This document shows positions 26,276 through 35,165 of a stretch of 64,000 nt of DNA, piece after piece. The DNA is taken from positions 186,001 through 250,000 of the forward strand of contig NZ_CP072866.1 of NCBI RefSeq assembly GCF_017948245.1, given 5' to 3'. The position numbers and the translations under genes were made by a program. Below the pieces are notes generated by a model. It made no database searches, was not told the DNA's origin, and worked only from the letters and a program-made list of their open reading frames with translations. This DNA comes from Rhizobium sp. NLR16a (GTDB lineage Bacteria > Pseudomonadota > Alphaproteobacteria > Rhizobiales > Rhizobiaceae). Positions within the stretch are counted from its first letter, which is position 1; each line of letters starts with the position of its first letter.

Positions 26276-28450
26276 ATGGCGCGTGTTTTTTTGAACGTTT
26301 CTAATAATGTATCGCGAATTTACAGAGAGAGCCTTTTTGCGACGACTGCGGTCGTCCTGATCGGCATTGCAGCATCGCCGGCTTCCGCTCAGAGCACCTC
26401 CGCAGGGGACACCGCGACGACACTGGAGCCCATCGTCATCCAGGGTGCAGCCTCTGATAGCAAGACCGACCGAACATCCGTCACCGCCAAGAACAGCGCG
26501 GGTGCGACCAAGATCAGCACGCCGCTCGTCGAGACGCCGCGTTCGATCTCGGTCACCACCGAGAAGGAAATCGAGCAGCGCGGCGCCCAGTCGATCATCG
26601 AGGCGGTGCGTTATACGGCCGGCGTGACGACCGGACCGAATGGCTTCGATCCGCGTTTCGACCAGATCTACATTCGCGGCTTCAACGTCACGACGGTCGG
26701 AGACTTTCGTGACAGCCTGCGCCAGCCCTATATCAATTACGGCATGTTCCGAACCGATCCCTATCAACTGCAGCGCGTCGAGGTGATCAAGGGGCCGGTT
26801 TCCGTTCTCTATGGTGCTGGATCACCGGGCGGTCTCGTCAACAAGATCTCGAAGCTTCCGACCGAGGAGCCGATCCGCGAAGTCGGTATTACCTACGGCA
26901 CCAAGGACCGGGTGCAAGGGATGTTCGATTTCGGCGGGCCGATCAGCGAAGGCAACGACGATTTCCTCTATCGCATCGTCGGCCTCGCCCGGCGTGGCGA
27001 TACCAATTTCGATATTGCCGACGACCGCTATTTCCTGGCGCCGTCCTTTACCTGGAAGCCCGACGAGGGCACGACCTTCACGGTTTACGGCCTTGTGCAA
27101 TCCGACGAGACCGACTCCAACGTCGGCGCGATCACGACCCTGGACGGTAAGATTCATGAACTCAGGGCGAGCGACCCCGACTACGACTACCAGAAGGTCA
27201 AGCAGCAGCAGATCGGCTATCAATTTGAGCATGAATTCGACAATGGCCTGACCTTCCGGCAGAACCTGCGTTATTCGCATCTCGATCTCAGGGCTCGCTA
27301 CCTCGGTGTTACCGGTTGGACAGGGACCGTTGCACATCGTGGCACGAATGCGATCCGGGACGAGATGAACGTTTTCCAGCTCGACAATCAGCTCGAGGCG
27401 AAGTTCGATACCGGCCCGCTAGCTCACACGATGCTGTTCGGGCTGGACTATACCAATCTCAAATCGAGCTTTGGCTATGGCGCTGGAGCAGCCGATCCGG
27501 CATTCGACTTCGATATCGCCAACCCGACCTATGGAGTCTCAGGCGATACGCCGGACTATAGTATCTTAGCGTCCAAGGCCGACATGCGGCAGGTCGGCAT
27601 TTATGCCCTGGACCAGATCGAGGCTGGAAACTGGCGCTTCAATCTCGGCGGCCGGCAAACATGGGTGAACCAGACGCGCGATGCGACCCTGCCTTCGATC
27701 AGCTCGGAGGAGGTCGACAAGAGCGCCTTCTCCTGGCAAGCCGGTGCACTCTATCTGTTCGACAACGGCATTGCTCCCTTCGTCTCCTATGCAACCTCAT
27801 TCGATCCGGTGACCAACCGGTCGACCTCAGGCAAGATACTGGCGCCGACAGAGGGTGAACAGTACGAGCTCGGTGTGAAGTACCAGCCGCCCGGCTCCGA
27901 TATCCTCTTGTCGGCCGTTGCCTATCATATTGTCGAAAAGAACAAGCCGGTGCTGGTGGATCCGGTGATGTTTGCCTATGGCTCGATCGGTGAAGTAACC
28001 GGAAAAGGCATCGAACTCGAAGCCCGCGCGGCGGTAGCCGACGGCTGGGATCTCATTGCGGCCTACACTTACAACCAGTCGGAAGTGACGGGAGGCGGTG
28101 AAAACGAGGGCAATACGCCTGCCCTGACGCCCTCGCATGTGGCAAGCCTCTGGGCCAACTATACATTCCAGGAAACCAATCCATTCCATGGTCTGTCAGT
28201 CGGCGCGGGTGTCCGTTACGTCAGCGAAAATTGGACGGATACGGCCAATACGTCGAAGAATCCTGCGAGCTTCTACATCGACGCCTCCGCCGCTTATGAT
28301 TTCGGCGCGGCCGACAAGAAATACGAAGGCCTGACGGCGGCCTTTGCCATCCGCAACATCGCCGACGAGCGCGACACCGTCTGCAACGAGGGCTTCTGCT
28401 ACCTCGGCCAGGGTCGCAACATGACCGGCACCCTGAAGTATCGGTGGTAG
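26276..28450 (+). CDS. fhuA: TonB-dependent ferric-siderophore receptor (FhuA-like)
   Basis: A 724-residue outer-membrane receptor. After the signal peptide (cut near ASPASAQS) comes a TonB box-like LEPIVIQG, then the plug domain (TPLVETPRSISVTTEKEIEQ and IYIRGFNV, ending RVEVIKGPVSVLYGAGSPGG) and a 22-stranded barrel ending in KYRW with a C-terminal aromatic residue. The closest relatives in style are FhuA/FpvA-type hydroxamate receptors. It stands beside the fhuF-like gene with a 4-base gap and near the vicibactin genes, so ferric vicibactin is the probable ligand. Confidence 0.85.
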   Translation: MARVFLNVSNNVSRIYRESLFATTAVVLIGIAASPASAQSTSAGDTATTLEPIVIQGAASDSKTDRTSVTAKNSAGATKISTPLVETPRSISVTTEKEIEQRGAQSIIEAVRYTAGVTTGPNGFDPRFDQIYIRGFNVTTVGDFRDSLRQPYINYGMFRTDPYQLQRVEVIKGPVSVLYGAGSPGGLVNKISKLPTEEPIREVGITYGTKDRVQGMFDFGGPISEGNDDFLYRIVGLARRGDTNFDIADDRYFLAPSFTWKPDEGTTFTVYGLVQSDETDSNVGAITTLDGKIHELRASDPDYDYQKVKQQQIGYQFEHEFDNGLTFRQNLRYSHLDLRARYLGVTGWTGTVAHRGTNAIRDEMNVFQLDNQLEAKFDTGPLAHTMLFGLDYTNLKSSFGYGAGAADPAFDFDIANPTYGVSGDTPDYSILASKADMRQVGIYALDQIEAGNWRFNLGGRQTWVNQTRDATLPSISSEEVDKSAFSWQAGALYLFDNGIAPFVSYATSFDPVTNRSTSGKILAPTEGEQYELGVKYQPPGSDILLSAVAYHIVEKNKPVLVDPVMFAYGSIGEVTGKGIELEARAAVADGWDLIAAYTYNQSEVTGGGENEGNTPALTPSHVASLWANYTFQETNPFHGLSVGAGVRYVSENWTDTANTSKNPASFYIDASAAYDFGAADKKYEGLTAAFAIRNIADERDTVCNEGFCYLGQGRNMTGTLKYRW

Positions 28451-28454
28451 CACC

Positions 28455-29240
28455 ATGACGTTAGAGACGAACGGGGCGGCCTCGCGCCCTTCGATCGGCG
28501 ATCGCCCTGTCGGCCGCCAGGCCATCGACCTCGACGGCCTGGTGGGCGATGGCCCGTTCGCCTATTGCCGCGGCAAGCTGCTCGCCTCTCCGCCGCCGGC
28601 TGGTTTGGTGGTTTCCTGCAGGGATCTCGGCGACCGCGACGTCTTTGACGGGATCATCGCCCGCTATGGCCAGAAGTTTCCGGGCAGCGACCGCCGCGCG
28701 ATTGTCTCCATGTGGACGCTCTATTATTTCAGCATGCTGACGATCGCGCCTAGCGTCCATATGTTCGTCAACCGCATCGCGCTGCCGATGGAAATCGACC
28801 GGCTCTCTCTCGTCTGCAACGAACAGACAGGCGAGCCGGAAGCGTTCGTGATGTCGGGCAGGCCAGAGCCGACGACCGATCCGGCCGGCGAGCTTCACCG
28901 ACTGATGCTCGGCCATGCCGAACCGGTCATTGCGGCGATTGCCGCCATTGCCGGCGTGGCGCCGAAGCTTCTCTGGAACAATCTCGCGGCCTATCTTTCC
29001 TGGATCCTGAAAGAGATCGCTCACCGCCACGAGCCTGCCCTCGTCGAAGGCGGCCTGGCGCTGCTGAACGATGCCGAGTGGCCGGGCGGCGGTCGCAATC
29101 CAATGTTCGGCATGATCCGCATGGCGCGGCAGCAATGCGGTCTGGAATTCGCTCGCCGCAAGGTCTGCTGCCTGCGCTATAACCTGCCTGGCGTCGGCGG
29201 CTGCGGCGAGGCCTGCCCGCTGCCGGACGGGCGGCATTGA
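28455..29240 (+). CDS. fhuF: FhuF-like ferric-siderophore reductase
   Basis: A 261-residue cytoplasmic protein resembling FhuF, a 2Fe-2S protein that reduces iron in hydroxamate siderophores. The C-terminal cysteine motif reads CC-x10-C-x3-C (KVCCLRYNLPGVGGCGEAC); the family's is CC-x10-C-x2-C, so one residue is added between the last two. It begins 4 bases after the receptor stop and must share its transcript and iron control. It would release iron from ferric vicibactin after import. Confidence 0.8.
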   Translation: MTLETNGAASRPSIGDRPVGRQAIDLDGLVGDGPFAYCRGKLLASPPPAGLVVSCRDLGDRDVFDGIIARYGQKFPGSDRRAIVSMWTLYYFSMLTIAPSVHMFVNRIALPMEIDRLSLVCNEQTGEPEAFVMSGRPEPTTDPAGELHRLMLGHAEPVIAAIAAIAGVAPKLLWNNLAAYLSWILKEIAHRHEPALVEGGLALLNDAEWPGGGRNPMFGMIRMARQQCGLEFARRKVCCLRYNLPGVGGCGEACPLPDGRH

Positions 29241-29252
29241 GGCCGATTAGAA

Positions 29253-30170
29253 TTATGCGGCGGCATTTGACATGGTCTTTGCCTGCTCGGCATATCGTGA
29301 CGGCGGCAACCCGACAAAGCGCGTGAATGCCGTGCTGAACGCGCTCGCGGAGCCATAGCCGACGCGCTCGGCGATCTCCTGAATTCCGATATCCTCCTGC
29401 CTCAGCAGATTTCTGGCGAGCGCCATGCGCCACGATATGAGATATTCCATTGGCGCCATGCCCACAGTGCGACGGAAGCGATTGAAAAACGCCGACCGCG
29501 ACAGGGCCGCCTCGCCGGCGAGCTGTTCCACCGTCCATTCCCTGGATGGATCTTCATGCAGCCGACGGATAGCCAGGGCGAGGCGTGTATCGCTCAGGCC
29601 CCGCAGAATTCCAAGCGGCGCCTTCTCCCCGAAATTCGAACGCAGCGCCTCGACAAGCAAGACTTCCAACAGGCGCGCCAGGATCATGTTCTTTCCCGGC
29701 CGCTCGGCGCGGGCTTCGTCGGTGACGAGCTGGACGATCGCCGACAGTCTGCTGTCGCCGCGGATGTGGATGATCCGCGGCAGCAGGGAAACCAGCAACG
29801 CTGCATCCGGCGAGCCGAAGGCGAAGTGGCCGACAAGCAAGCGTGCATTCACAGCCCCTTCGGGATCGCCGTGACGGGTTTCTTCAGGAAGCATCGTGAC
29901 GGTAAAGGGATCAATGCCGGGCGATAATCCGTCGTCCAGGCTCGACATCGTGAAGGCATGGGCGGCCGGGATCAGGATGAAGTCGCCTTCTAGGAGTGTG
30001 ACTTGCTCGTCCTCCGCGCTCAACCTTGAAGAACCTTCCAGCACGACGCAATAGAAAGGCTGACCCGTCTCCTGGCGCTCGACGCGCCACGTCCCTGCGC
30101 CGCTGACGAGCTTTGAATGGCGCGCCGCTGGCTGCAGCAGCGTGACCATATCGGCCAGCGGGTCGCTCAT
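29253..30170 (-). CDS. AraC-family transcriptional regulator
   Basis: A 305-residue AraC regulator of the cupin_6 class: an N-terminal sensor domain and a C-terminal double helix-turn-helix (WTVEQLAGEAALSRSAFFNR and IGIQEIAERVGYGSASAFST, then FTRFVGLPPSRY). ATG 30170 was chosen because AGGAGT precedes it; the longer open frame to 30401 only mirrors the SDR gene. It is divergent from the SDR at 30267 and convergent with fhuF. In other bacteria this pairing usually means the regulator controls the SDR, not iron uptake. Confidence 0.88.
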   Translation of the reverse strand: MSDPLADMVTLLQPAARHSKLVSGAGTWRVERQETGQPFYCVVLEGSSRLSAEDEQVTLLEGDFILIPAAHAFTMSSLDDGLSPGIDPFTVTMLPEETRHGDPEGAVNARLLVGHFAFGSPDAALLVSLLPRIIHIRGDSRLSAIVQLVTDEARAERPGKNMILARLLEVLLVEALRSNFGEKAPLGILRGLSDTRLALAIRRLHEDPSREWTVEQLAGEAALSRSAFFNRFRRTVGMAPMEYLISWRMALARNLLRQEDIGIQEIAERVGYGSASAFSTAFTRFVGLPPSRYAEQAKTMSNAAA

Positions 30171-30266
30171 TGATACTCCTGATAATGAAACAAGGACGAT
30201 GCATGATAGTAAGTGCCGCGTTCGCCGTCTACATCTGTTGCTGGCAGATGGATAGGAGACAAAAAT

Positions 30267-31016
30267 ATGAAGACCGTTCTTGTTACCGGATGCTCGTCGG
30301 GGTTCGGGCTGGAAATTGCCAGGTTCTTTCTCGCGCAGGGCTGGAAGGTGATCGCCACCATGCGAACGCCTCGCCAAGACCTTCTGCCGCCTTCGGACCA
30401 ACTCACGATCATTGCGCTCGATGTCACAAGCCCTGAAAGCATCCGTGCTGCGGTTGAGGCCGCCGGGCCTGTGGATGTGCTGGTAAACAATGCCGGCATC
30501 GGTTGGCTCAACGCGCTTGAGGGAACGCAGATCGAGATCGCCCGCGAAATTTTCGAGACGAACACCCTTGGAACGATCGCGATGACCCAGGCGGTTCTGC
30601 CGCAGATGCGGGAGCGCCAGGAAGGCGTTATCATCAACGTCACGTCAAGCGTGACGCTCAAGCCGCTTCCGCTCCTCTCGGTCTATACGGCGAGCAAAGC
30701 CGCGGTGAACGCGTTCACCGAATCTGTCGCGCTCGAGCTCGAGCCTTTCAATGTGCGTGTGAGGATCGTGCTTCCGGGGCGCGCGCCGGAGACGCAGTTC
30801 GGCGATACGGCGCGCGCACGGATTCAACAACAGGGCGGCTTCCCGCACGCCTATTCGTCGGTCGTCGCAAAGGTGTTCGCGTCTTGGGAGCAGCAGTCGG
30901 TGACCGCCCTGACACAGCCCGTCGACGTCGTCGAGGCGGTATGGCGCGCTGCGACCGATCCTTCCTCTCCATTGCGCATCCCTGCAGGGGCCGACGCCGA
31001 AGCATTGGCGGGATGA
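30267..31016 (+). CDS. Short-chain dehydrogenase/reductase
   Basis: A 249-residue classical SDR. The nucleotide-binding glycine motif is TGCSSGFGLEIA near the N terminus, NNAG follows (VLVNNAGIGWL), and the catalytic serine and YxxxK are in NVTSSVT and SVYTASKAA. ATG 30267 follows AGGAG and avoids 18 unconserved residues of the longer frame. It is divergent from the AraC regulator. The substrate is unknown; the family reduces or oxidises small alcohols and ketones with NAD(P). Confidence 0.87.
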   Translation: MKTVLVTGCSSGFGLEIARFFLAQGWKVIATMRTPRQDLLPPSDQLTIIALDVTSPESIRAAVEAAGPVDVLVNNAGIGWLNALEGTQIEIAREIFETNTLGTIAMTQAVLPQMRERQEGVIINVTSSVTLKPLPLLSVYTASKAAVNAFTESVALELEPFNVRVRIVLPGRAPETQFGDTARARIQQQGGFPHAYSSVVAKVFASWEQQSVTALTQPVDVVEAVWRAATDPSSPLRIPAGADAEALAG

Positions 31017-31026
31017 AGGCGGCTTC

Positions 31027-32991
31027 TCAAGGCCGCCGGCGCAGAACGAAAAGCAGCATCGGCGCCCCGACCAGGGCCGAGATCAAGCCGGCCGGCACCT
31101 GATAGGGGAAGGCGATCATCCGGCCGGCCCAGTCGGCGATGACGAGCAGGGTCGCGCCGATGAGGGCGGCGGCGAGGAGCTGGACGGAGGGGCGGCGAAA
31201 GCCGAGGCCGTGGGCGAGGTGCGGCGCCATCAGCCCGACGAAGCTCAAGGGGCCGACGACCAGCGTCGCGGCTGCCGTCATGATCGCAGAGAGCCCGAAC
31301 AGGGCCGCGCGCGTGGGGACGATCCTGAGGCCGAGTTCGCTCGCCGCTTCCGGCCCGAGTTGCAGCAGCGCAAGCCACCGGCTGGCGAGAAAGGCGGCGA
31401 CGAGGCAGGCCGGCGCAATCGACAGGGCGCTTGCGGCAACCGCATTGTCGACGAAATAGGTCGAGCCCGCCATCCAGCGGATGAGCGCGAGGCCGCGGGG
31501 ATCGCCGCTCGCGGCAAGGACGCCGATCCCGGCATCGAGCATTGCGCCGAAGGCGATGCCGGCGAGCAGAACGCGGTTCGGGCCGAAGCCGGAACCGGCG
31601 CTCAGGAGGAAGATCAGCAAAAGCACGGCGAGCGCTCCGCCGCCGGCAAAGGCAAGCTGGACCGTCAGCCCCGGTGCAGAAACGGCGAAGAGGGCGGCGG
31701 CGACGCCGAGGGTCGCCCCGGCCGATACGCCGAGCACCTCGGGACTTGCCATTTCGTTTCCGGTCAGCCGCTGCAGAATGAGGCCGGTCACGCCGAGCAC
31801 CGTTCCGGCGCCGAATGCCGCGGCGACGCGCGGCAGGCGAAGGGGAAGGATGTCGTCCCATGAGGCGGCCGGCAGCCAGGCCCAGTCTCCGTCGGGTGCC
31901 CGGCCGAAGAAGATCGCGGCGATCGTCAATGCGACGATCGAGGCCAACAGCAGGACAAGGGGAGCCCCTTTGCTGCTGACCGCGAGCCGTGGCGAGGCGA
32001 TGCCGGGCAGTGCGCGCGAGGCGGTGGCGAGGCGTGGGAGCAGAGCGATCAGGATCGGCCCGCCGAGCAGTGCCGTCACCGCGCCCGTCGGCACGAAATC
32101 ACCGGGAGCCAGAAGCTTGATGGTCTCGTCCGTCATGAGGAGAAGGCCGGCGCCTGCGACCGGCGACCAGATCAATTGGCTGAGGATGCGCCTTGCACCG
32201 GCCATCCGGACGATCTGCGGGGCGGCCAACCCGACGAAGCCGATGACGCCGACGGCGCTGGTGACGAGGGCGCTCAGCGCAATCGCGATCGCCAGGACGA
32301 AGCCCCGCGCCCATTTGATCCGCAGGCCGAGGCTGGTCGCGCCGGCATCGCCGAGCTGGCTCAGCGCCAGCGGCCGGGTGGCGAGAAGGGCAAGGGCGGC
32401 GAGCAGCGCCACTTTCGGCAGCAGCGATAGCGGGATCGCCCAGCTTTGCTGCGAGAGCGAGCCGGCGCCCCAGATGAAGATCCCCGAGAGATATTGATCG
32501 TTCATCAGAATGAGGATGGCCGCCGCCGCTCCGCACCAGAGGCCGATGATCATGCCCGACAGGATGAGGGAAAAGGGCGAGAAGCCGTGCCGGGCGCTGA
32601 TCGAAAAGATCGCGAGGGCAGCAGCCGCACTTCCGCCGAGCGCGACCGCGTCGCGGCCCCATCCCGCCAGTGAGGGAAAGGCGAGCATGACGGATACCAG
32701 CGCCAGATTGGCGCCGGCCGAGACGCCGAGTGTCGTCGGCGAGGCCAGCGGATTGCGCAGCACCTGCTGCAGAATCGTTCCCGAAAGTGCAAGGGCGGCT
32801 CCCGTGATCAGTGCCGTCGCCATGCGAGGCAGCGTGGAATAGAGAAGCAACAGGTGCTGGGCGTCGTAACCGCCTGTCGTCTCGAGATGCGGCAGCGCCG
32901 GCAGGAGATCGAGGGCGGCGAGGCTGAGGCCTGAAAACAGCAATAGCGTCGCAAGTGCCGGCGCGCCGAAGCGGGAATATTGAGGCTTCAT
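31027..32991 (-). CDS. fhuB: Ferric-hydroxamate ABC permease FhuB
   Basis: A 654-residue permease made of two fused FecCD halves with about 20 membrane helices, as in FhuB. Each half has the family signature: LSGTILQQVLRNPLASPTTLGVSAGANLAL in the first and LILQRLTGNEMASPEVLGVSAGATLGVAAAL in the second, and each has an ATPase-contact loop (VGLAAPQIVRMAG, VGLMAPHLAHGLG). Its start overlaps the fhuD stop by one base (TGATG). No fhuC ATPase gene follows; the next gene is convergent. Imports ferric vicibactin across the inner membrane. Confidence 0.92.
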   Translation of the reverse strand: MKPQYSRFGAPALATLLLFSGLSLAALDLLPALPHLETTGGYDAQHLLLLYSTLPRMATALITGAALALSGTILQQVLRNPLASPTTLGVSAGANLALVSVMLAFPSLAGWGRDAVALGGSAAAALAIFSISARHGFSPFSLILSGMIIGLWCGAAAAILILMNDQYLSGIFIWGAGSLSQQSWAIPLSLLPKVALLAALALLATRPLALSQLGDAGATSLGLRIKWARGFVLAIAIALSALVTSAVGVIGFVGLAAPQIVRMAGARRILSQLIWSPVAGAGLLLMTDETIKLLAPGDFVPTGAVTALLGGPILIALLPRLATASRALPGIASPRLAVSSKGAPLVLLLASIVALTIAAIFFGRAPDGDWAWLPAASWDDILPLRLPRVAAAFGAGTVLGVTGLILQRLTGNEMASPEVLGVSAGATLGVAAALFAVSAPGLTVQLAFAGGGALAVLLLIFLLSAGSGFGPNRVLLAGIAFGAMLDAGIGVLAASGDPRGLALIRWMAGSTYFVDNAVAASALSIAPACLVAAFLASRWLALLQLGPEAASELGLRIVPTRAALFGLSAIMTAAATLVVGPLSFVGLMAPHLAHGLGFRRPSVQLLAAALIGATLLVIADWAGRMIAFPYQVPAGLISALVGAPMLLFVLRRRP

Positions 32992-33857
32992 CAGGCGGCA
33001 GTCTCCAGAACATCGACCATCAGGGTTGAAAAGCGCAGCGCCTCCTGGACCATTCCAAACATCAGGACGCCTGGAACGACCGAGATTCGCTGGCGCTGGA
33101 CGAAGGGAAGGCCTGTCCAGAGCGGGCTTTCGGAAAGCCGGGTCAGGACATCGGGTGGAAACAGCGGCGACACGACGACGAGGTGCACGTCGTCACCGAG
33201 TTCGGCGAGCTGCTCCAGGCCGATCGTCTGAAATCCCCAGTAGCTGGCCTCTCCCTTCCAGGCGTTCTCAACGCCGATGCGTCTCATGGCGCCGCCATAG
33301 AGCCCGGGGCCGCCATAGATGCGCGCATGCCTCTGGTCGATAAAGTTGATGACCGCCACAGGAGGCGCGGACAGGCTCTTCGCCGTCTCGCGCAACCGCT
33401 CGAATGTAGCATCGGCGCGGGCGAGAAACGCCTCCGCCTGCCTCTTTCGCCCGATCATGGCGCCGAGACGTCGCGTCTCGGCGTAGGAACGGTCGAGCGC
33501 ATCGCCGTTCGCGGCATAGACGGTGAAGGTCGCGACCGGTGCGATGCGGGAGAGTTTTTCATCCAGCGCTGCCAGGAAGGGCGTGCTGAGGATGAGCGAT
33601 GGCCGGAGGCTGGTAAGGACTTCGAGATTGATCTCGGACGTTGTGCCGATATCGACGACGCCTTGCGGCATGGCCGGCTCGACGACCCATTCCGACCAGT
33701 TCCTGAGCGAGGCGATCGCACGCGGCACGCTGCCGAGCGCCAGCATCGTCGATGCCAGTCCGTAATCGAGCGACACGACGCCGCCGTCGCCGGCGCGCGC
33801 CGTGTGGGGCGCGCTCGTCATTGCCAGCGCGCCCAGAAGAAAGTCCCGTCGTTTCAA
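32991..33857 (-). CDS. fhuD: Ferric-hydroxamate binding protein FhuD
   Basis: A 288-residue periplasmic binding protein of the FhuD type with a Tat-like signal (LKRRDFLLGALAM). The TTG at 33857 is the best start: it places the signal peptide at the N terminus and overlaps the vbsC stop as TTGA, a coupled arrangement; the GTG at 33911 adds an unconserved leader. Family segments include SLRPSLILSTPFLAALDEKL and YWGFQTIGLEQLAELGDDVH. It delivers ferric vicibactin to FhuB. Confidence 0.87.
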   Translation of the reverse strand: MKRRDFLLGALAMTSAPHTARAGDGGVVSLDYGLASTMLALGSVPRAIASLRNWSEWVVEPAMPQGVVDIGTTSEINLEVLTSLRPSLILSTPFLAALDEKLSRIAPVATFTVYAANGDALDRSYAETRRLGAMIGRKRQAEAFLARADATFERLRETAKSLSAPPVAVINFIDQRHARIYGGPGLYGGAMRRIGVENAWKGEASYWGFQTIGLEQLAELGDDVHLVVVSPLFPPDVLTRLSESPLWTGLPFVQRQRISVVPGVLMFGMVQEALRFSTLMVDVLETAA

Positions 33858-34345
33858 GGCGCGGTCTCGCTCGGCTGGTTTCCGACGAGCGGCTTGACCA
33901 TGAAGAGGCACGGATGGTCCTCGTGCCAGAGCTTGTCAAACACCTCCGCCCTGACGAAGCCGTTCCGGTCATAGAAGCGGCGCGTCGCCTCGAATTGCGG
34001 CTCGTTGCGGCCGCGCGGCGCGAGCGTCTTGACGGTCAGCAGCCGGGCGCCCGATTGATGGGCGAAGCGTTCGGCCGCATCGACAAGATGTCGTCCGCCG
34101 CCGCGGCCGCGATATTCCGGCCGCGTCGCGATCAGCGCGATCTCGACTGCGCCTGGCAGGTGCGGCTTCAGCGCGATCATGGCGGTGACGACATCCGCTT
34201 CGATATAGGCGAACACCGGCAACTCCTCGATCGCCCGGGCGCTCGCTTCGATGACCTCGGGCTCCGAAAACCAGTCGGGCAAGGCACTCATGATCGATCG
34301 GCAGAGCTCCGCCTTGCCCGTCAGGATCTCAACTGTTCGTCCCAT
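33854..34345 (-). CDS. vbsC: GNAT acetyltransferase, probable VbsC
   Basis: A 163-residue GNAT-fold acetyltransferase. The acetyl-CoA loop reads RPEYRGRGGGRHLVDAAERF. In the published R. leguminosarum locus VbsC acetylates the alpha-amino group of the hydroxyornithine unit of vicibactin. Here the gene is the first of a vbsC-fhuD-fhuB operon with overlapping ends, divergent from rpoI, and behind an iron operator shared with rpoI. The identity as VbsC rests on position and fold; I could not compare it with the characterised protein. Confidence 0.75.
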   Translation of the reverse strand: MGRTVEILTGKAELCRSIMSALPDWFSEPEVIEASARAIEELPVFAYIEADVVTAMIALKPHLPGAVEIALIATRPEYRGRGGGRHLVDAAERFAHQSGARLLTVKTLAPRGRNEPQFEATRRFYDRNGFVRAEVFDKLWHEDHPCLFMVKPLVGNQPSETAP

Positions 34346-34377
34346 TCTTTCTCGCCTTCAGCCAGTCGATTTAAACT

Positions 34378-34392
34378 TGACTCCTGTTATCA
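34378..34392. promoter_or_regulatory. Iron-responsive operator between vbsC and rpoI
   Basis: TGA (34378-34380), nine bases, TCA (34390-34392): an exact TGA-N9-TCA match. It lies 33 bases from the vbsC start and about 115 bases from the rpoI start, so one site could serve both divergent promoters. RirA control of vbsC and rpoI in R. leguminosarum is established. Confidence 0.75.
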
Positions 34393-34508
34393 CCTTAAAA
34401 TAGACACTGCAATCAAATCGTGCACATACGCTTTGAAAAAGGAGCGCCGCGGCCGAACCGACCAGCAAGACAGAGCCTGATTTTCCATTCGTAAAAGGGT
34501 ACAGGACA

Positions 34509-35165
34509 ATGCGAGCATCGCATCGTGATGTGAACGGGAATGCGGTTGTCAACGCAATGATCGAAAATAAGGAAAAGCTCCTAAGAACGATCGAAAGCGT
34601 TATCAAATCAAGGTCATACTCCGAGGATATATTCCAAGACGGAGTCATCAAAGCTTATGGGGTCAATGTCGACGGTATTCGTTGCCCCATCGGCTATGCC
34701 TTCCGGATGGTCTATAATCTCGCACTGGATGAGGGCCGCCGCCGGCGCCATCAAACGAACAACCACAGGTCGATAGATCAAATCCAGGAGATCACCGCTC
34801 CCGTCCCAACGGTGCTCGACCAACTCGTTGCCGCAGAGACCCTGCGTGACGTGCTTGCTTCGCTCGAGGCGCTGCCGAAGCGCACCAACGACGCCTTCAT
34901 CCGCCACCGCCTGAACGGCGTGCCGCAGAAGGATATCGCGGCCGAACTCGGCGTCTCGAGGACGCTTGTCAATTTCATGATCAAGGCGGCGGAGCAGCAT
35001 TGCCATTCGGCGATCACTGAACCCGCCCGCCCCGATCATGAACCTCGCCGGGATACTACCGCCGTGCGGCGTGCAGCGCCTGCTGCAAATCGCTCCACAG
35101 CAGTTCCGGTTCTTCCAGTCCAACGGCGAAGCGAACCGTCTGCTCGCTCACGCCGAACCGGATGA
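34509..35165 (+). CDS. rpoI: ECF sigma factor RpoI
   Basis: A 218-residue extracytoplasmic-function sigma factor of the iron-starvation (FecI/PvdS) group. Region 2 is in SYSEDIFQDGVIKAYG through PIGYAFRMVYNLALDEGRRR; region 4 is LEALPKRTNDAFIRHRLNGV through VPQKDIAAELGVSRTLVNFM. In R. leguminosarum RpoI drives vbsGSO and vbsADL. The last 36 codons (35056-35165) overlap the convergent vbsL gene on the opposite strand and encode a basic, low-complexity tail outside the sigma domains. No strong ribosome-binding site precedes the ATG. Confidence 0.88.
   Translation: MRASHRDVNGNAVVNAMIENKEKLLRTIESVIKSRSYSEDIFQDGVIKAYGVNVDGIRCPIGYAFRMVYNLALDEGRRRRHQTNNHRSIDQIQEITAPVPTVLDQLVAAETLRDVLASLEALPKRTNDAFIRHRLNGVPQKDIAAELGVSRTLVNFMIKAAEQHCHSAITEPARPDHEPRRDTTAVRRAAPAANRSTAVPVLPVQRRSEPSARSRRTG

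Noticed and set aside
30171..30401. Longer AraC regulator starting at 30401
   Set aside because: The added residues mirror the divergent SDR gene; AGGAGT before ATG 30170 and the domain start support the shorter form.
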